Shown one piece after another: positions 5,815 to 7,271 of a stretch of DNA of 7,271 nt. Both the position numbers and the translations under genes were made by a program. This stretch comes from JACKLD01 sp049297695. Lineage in GTDB: Bacteria; Pseudomonadota; Alphaproteobacteria; UBA2136; UBA6156. Position 1 is the stretch's first letter; each line of letters begins with the position of its first letter. Location: positions 1 to 7,271 of the forward strand of contig JBAQUT010000074.1 of assembly GCA_049297695.1 (NCBI GenBank), written 5' to 3'. Under the pieces are notes generated by a model. The model had not been told where the DNA came from and made no database searches. It saw only the letters and a list, made by a program, of their open reading frames with translations.

Positions 5815-6591
5815 TTAGACGAACCAGCTTGTGATGAAGTAGTCGGCAATGAGGATTGTGACGGCAGCGTAGACGACGGCGGCGGTGGTGGCTTTACCCA
5901 CACCTTCGGCTCCGCCTTTGGTGTTGAAGCCGTGGTAGGTGCTCATGAGGCCGATGATGAGGCCGAACACCAGGGCTTTGACGAGGCCGATGGTGATATC
6001 GTCGGTGGTGATGGCATCCCAAGTATGGGTCATGTACGAGTGCTCGGGCAGTCCCAAGACGTGCACGGCCACGGTGCGGCCGCCGAAGATGCCCACGATG
6101 TTGGCCAGGGTGACCAGCAGGGGTAGCATGGTGACGCAGGCCAGCACGCGGGGGATGACCAAGTAGCGTAAAGGATTGACGGCGAGGGTGTGGAGGGCAT
6201 CGATTTGTTCGGTAACCCGCATGGTGCCCAGTTGGGCGGCCATGGCGGCGCCGACACGACTTGCCAGCATGAGGGCGGCGAGGACGGGGCCGAGCTCGCG
6301 CAGCATGGACAGGGTGACGACTTTAGGAACTTGGGAGCCGGCGAGGGCGGGGTTATCGAACCCGTTGTAGCTTTGCAGCGCCAGCACGCCGCCGGTGAAG
6401 AAGGCGGTGAGGAGGACGATGGGAAGGCTATCGAACCCCACAAAGACCGCGGCGGGGAGGTATTGTTTGTGCAGGCGGGGGAATTTGAGTGTTTCGGTAA
6501 CGACCTTGGTGAGGAACACGGTGATGGCGCCGATTTCGTTCAGCGCCGCAAGAGTGGTATGGCCGACGGTGGTAAACGGGTTGGGCAGCAC
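5815..6591 (-). CDS. mlaE: MlaE-type phospholipid ABC transporter permease
   Basis: The inner-membrane permease that, with MlaF, forms the transporter core and passes lipid to or from the MCE protein MlaD. The 258-residue product shows an N-terminal amphipathic region (1-45), hydrophobic helices at about 46-73, 92-117, 145-170, 203-220 and 234-257, and the family signature from R98-E-L-G-P-V-L through S-R-V-G-A-A-M-A (111-118) to M-R-V-T-E-Q-I-D-A-L (124-133), where the coupling helix meets the ATPase. N-P-L-R-Y-L-V-I-P-R (139-148) and T-K-G-G-A-E-G-V-G (224-232) are also diagnostic. The start is GTG 6591, supported by AAGGAA 6 nt upstream. It is the first gene of the - strand set. The T-K-G-G-A-E-G-V-G form resembles proteins from deltaproteobacteria as much as from alphaproteobacteria. 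Confidence 0.96.
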   Translation of the reverse strand: MLPNPFTTVGHTTLAALNEIGAITVFLTKVVTETLKFPRLHKQYLPAAVFVGFDSLPIVLLTAFFTGGVLALQSYNGFDNPALAGSQVPKVVTLSMLRELGPVLAALMLASRVGAAMAAQLGTMRVTEQIDALHTLAVNPLRYLVIPRVLACVTMLPLLVTLANIVGIFGGRTVAVHVLGLPEHSYMTHTWDAITTDDITIGLVKALVFGLIIGLMSTYHGFNTKGGAEGVGKATTAAVVYAAVTILIADYFITSWFV

Positions 6592-6597
6592 GGTGGG

Positions 6598-6644
6598 TTC
6601 CTTATGGTTTGGGGTAACGTACTTGGATATGGAGGGAGGGTCAA
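6598..6644 (-). promoter_or_regulatory. Putative mlaE promoter and ribosome binding site
   Basis: On the - strand TTGACC (6644-6639) is followed after 17 nt by TACGTT (6621-6616), then by AAGGAA (6603-6598) before the GTG start at 6591. The -35 box has five of six consensus bases, but the -10 box only three. This would give an untranslated leader of about 18 nt. The ribosome site is convincing and the promoter tentative. Confidence 0.4.
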
Positions 6645-6720
6645 TGTAAGGATGCGGAAAGGTGGGGGAATGAATTGATTAAAAAAGAGGCGTGTTGCGG
6701 GAAAGTAACTTGGGTGTGGT

Positions 6721-7128
6721 TTAGATGCCGATGTCGGAGGGTTCCATGGAACCGTGTTCCGTCCAGATGGCGGCGAGTTGGGCGTCGCGTTGGGTGGTGT
6801 AGATTTGATTTTGAATATTAAATGGTGAAAGACCTGTATGGGAGAGGCCGAGTCGATCTAAATCCCACGTGCGTTGGATGAAGTGATTAAGTGTTTGTGT
6901 TGATGCCAACATAGTTCCGAAAAGTGAAACAGAAAATGCTATTTCGAAACTTTCAGGACTTGTATCAGGTATAAAACGCAATGCGACGATTGGACTTATT
7001 AAAGCGATAGGAGCTATAATACCAATAAATTTTTGACACATTTTATAGTCTTGTTGAAGTTTGGTTTGTGCTTTAAGTGCAAACTCTAATTTCTGGAGAT
7101 CATTTTGGAGTTGGCTTGGAGTTTTCAT
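6721..7128 (-). CDS. Hypothetical small membrane protein with two transmembrane helices
   Basis: I do not recognise this protein. From ATG 7128 it is 135 residues: a Gln/Leu/Lys-rich amphipathic helix that could be a coiled coil (about 4-32), a transmembrane helix (about 33-52), a short polar loop with P-D-T-S-P-E-S-F, a second transmembrane helix (about 61-80), then a polar C-terminal half with W-D-L-D-R-L-G-L (88-95). The frame continues upstream to a TTG (7164), but that TTG is part of a perfect TTGACA box, so ATG 7128 is the likelier start. No Shine-Dalgarno sequence precedes it. The gene is clearly richer in A and T than its neighbours (especially 6800-7100), which may mean recent acquisition or weak constraint. 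It lies upstream of mlaE in the same direction, 129 bp away. Confidence 0.65.
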   Translation of the reverse strand: MKTPSQLQNDLQKLEFALKAQTKLQQDYKMCQKFIGIIAPIALISPIVALRFIPDTSPESFEIAFSVSLFGTMLASTQTLNHFIQRTWDLDRLGLSHTGLSPFNIQNQIYTTQRDAQLAAIWTEHGSMEPSDIGI

Positions 7129-7135
7129 GGGGTGG

Positions 7136-7164
7136 AAGTTATTGAAGTTGGGAGTGTATGTCAA
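7136..7164 (-). promoter_or_regulatory. Putative promoter of the small membrane protein gene
   Basis: On the - strand a perfect TTGACA (7164-7159) is followed by a 17-nt spacer and TAACTT (7141-7136). Initiation 7 nt further on would fall at about 7129, next to ATG 7128. The mRNA would be leaderless, which agrees with the missing ribosome binding site. The -10 match is only moderate. Confidence 0.42.
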
Positions 7165-7180
7165 GAGTGTATGATGGGGG

Positions 7181-7209
7181 TTGACAAACTCCCCGCGATG
7201 GGGTAGGGT
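7181..7209 (+). promoter_or_regulatory. Putative divergent promoter, + strand
   Basis: A perfect TTGACA (7181-7186) is followed by 17 nt and TAGGGT (7204-7209). The spacer contains a small CCCC/GGGG inverted repeat (7191-7194 and 7200-7203). It is back to back with the - strand TTGACA, 16 bp away, so the two -35 boxes form an inverted repeat. The -10 box is poor. Its target gene lies beyond the window. Confidence 0.35.
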
Positions 7210-7234
7210 TATGGAACGATGCGGTGAGTTGGAG

Positions 7235-7255
7235 CGGCCAGGGGCCGTTTTTTTT
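7235..7255 (+). terminator. Rho-independent terminator-like hairpin
   Basis: The stem CGGCC (7235-7239) and GGCCG (7243-7247), with a 3-nt loop, is followed at once by eight T (7248-7255), then G and four more T. The stem is short but GC-only and the T-run is clear. It lies only about 25-50 bp after the + strand promoter candidate, so it may act as an attenuator for a gene beyond the window or end a very short RNA. Confidence 0.6.
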
Positions 7256-7271
7256 GTTTTGGTGGGGGGGG

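Noticed and set aside
7129..7164. TTG start at 7164 for the small membrane protein
   Set aside because: The TTG belongs to a perfect TTGACA promoter box, and the added 12 residues are not part of the predicted helix. ATG 7128 is more natural.

Overview
The window is chromosomal-type DNA from a Gram-negative bacterium, most likely a proteobacterium. The evidence is a DNA polymerase III chi subunit gene (holC, essentially a proteobacterial gene) beside an MlaFED-type phospholipid ABC transporter, which implies an outer membrane. The intergenic spacers carry dispersed palindromic repeats of the type that reads as V-M-P-A-K-A-G-I-H when translated. An alphaproteobacterium is my best guess. However, the MlaE sequence and the long MlaD with a beta-rich C-terminus also look like those of deltaproteobacteria, so the class is uncertain. 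I see no phage, insertion sequence, CRISPR, rRNA or tRNA.

Left part (1-2553, + strand): an M42-family metallo-aminopeptidase (126-1250); a spacer filled with nested palindromic repeats; holC (1472-1921); another palindrome; and an unrecognised 170-residue protein (2041-2553). A metallo-aminopeptidase directly upstream of holC recalls the pepA-holC pair of other proteobacteria, but here the peptidase belongs to a different family.

Middle and right part (6591 down to 2539, - strand): mlaE permease, then a 205-nt gap wholly filled by a 68-codon repeat-containing ORF, then mlaF ATPase, mlaD and a CvpA-like membrane protein. The last of these converges on, and overlaps by 15 bp, the unknown + strand gene. 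MlaE and MlaF form the inner-membrane ABC core. MlaD is the membrane-anchored MCE lipid-binding subunit, carrying a long repeat-built helical stalk and an unusual beta-rich C-terminal domain. No mlaA, mlaB or mlaC is present.

Right end (6721-7271): an AT-richer gene for a small two-helix membrane protein (- strand). Next to it is a divergent pair of perfect TTGACA boxes, and the + strand one is followed within about 50 bp by a rho-independent terminator near the window edge.

The + strand is conspicuously G-rich in genes of both directions and in the spacers. This points to a strong replication-linked skew, with + probably the leading strand.
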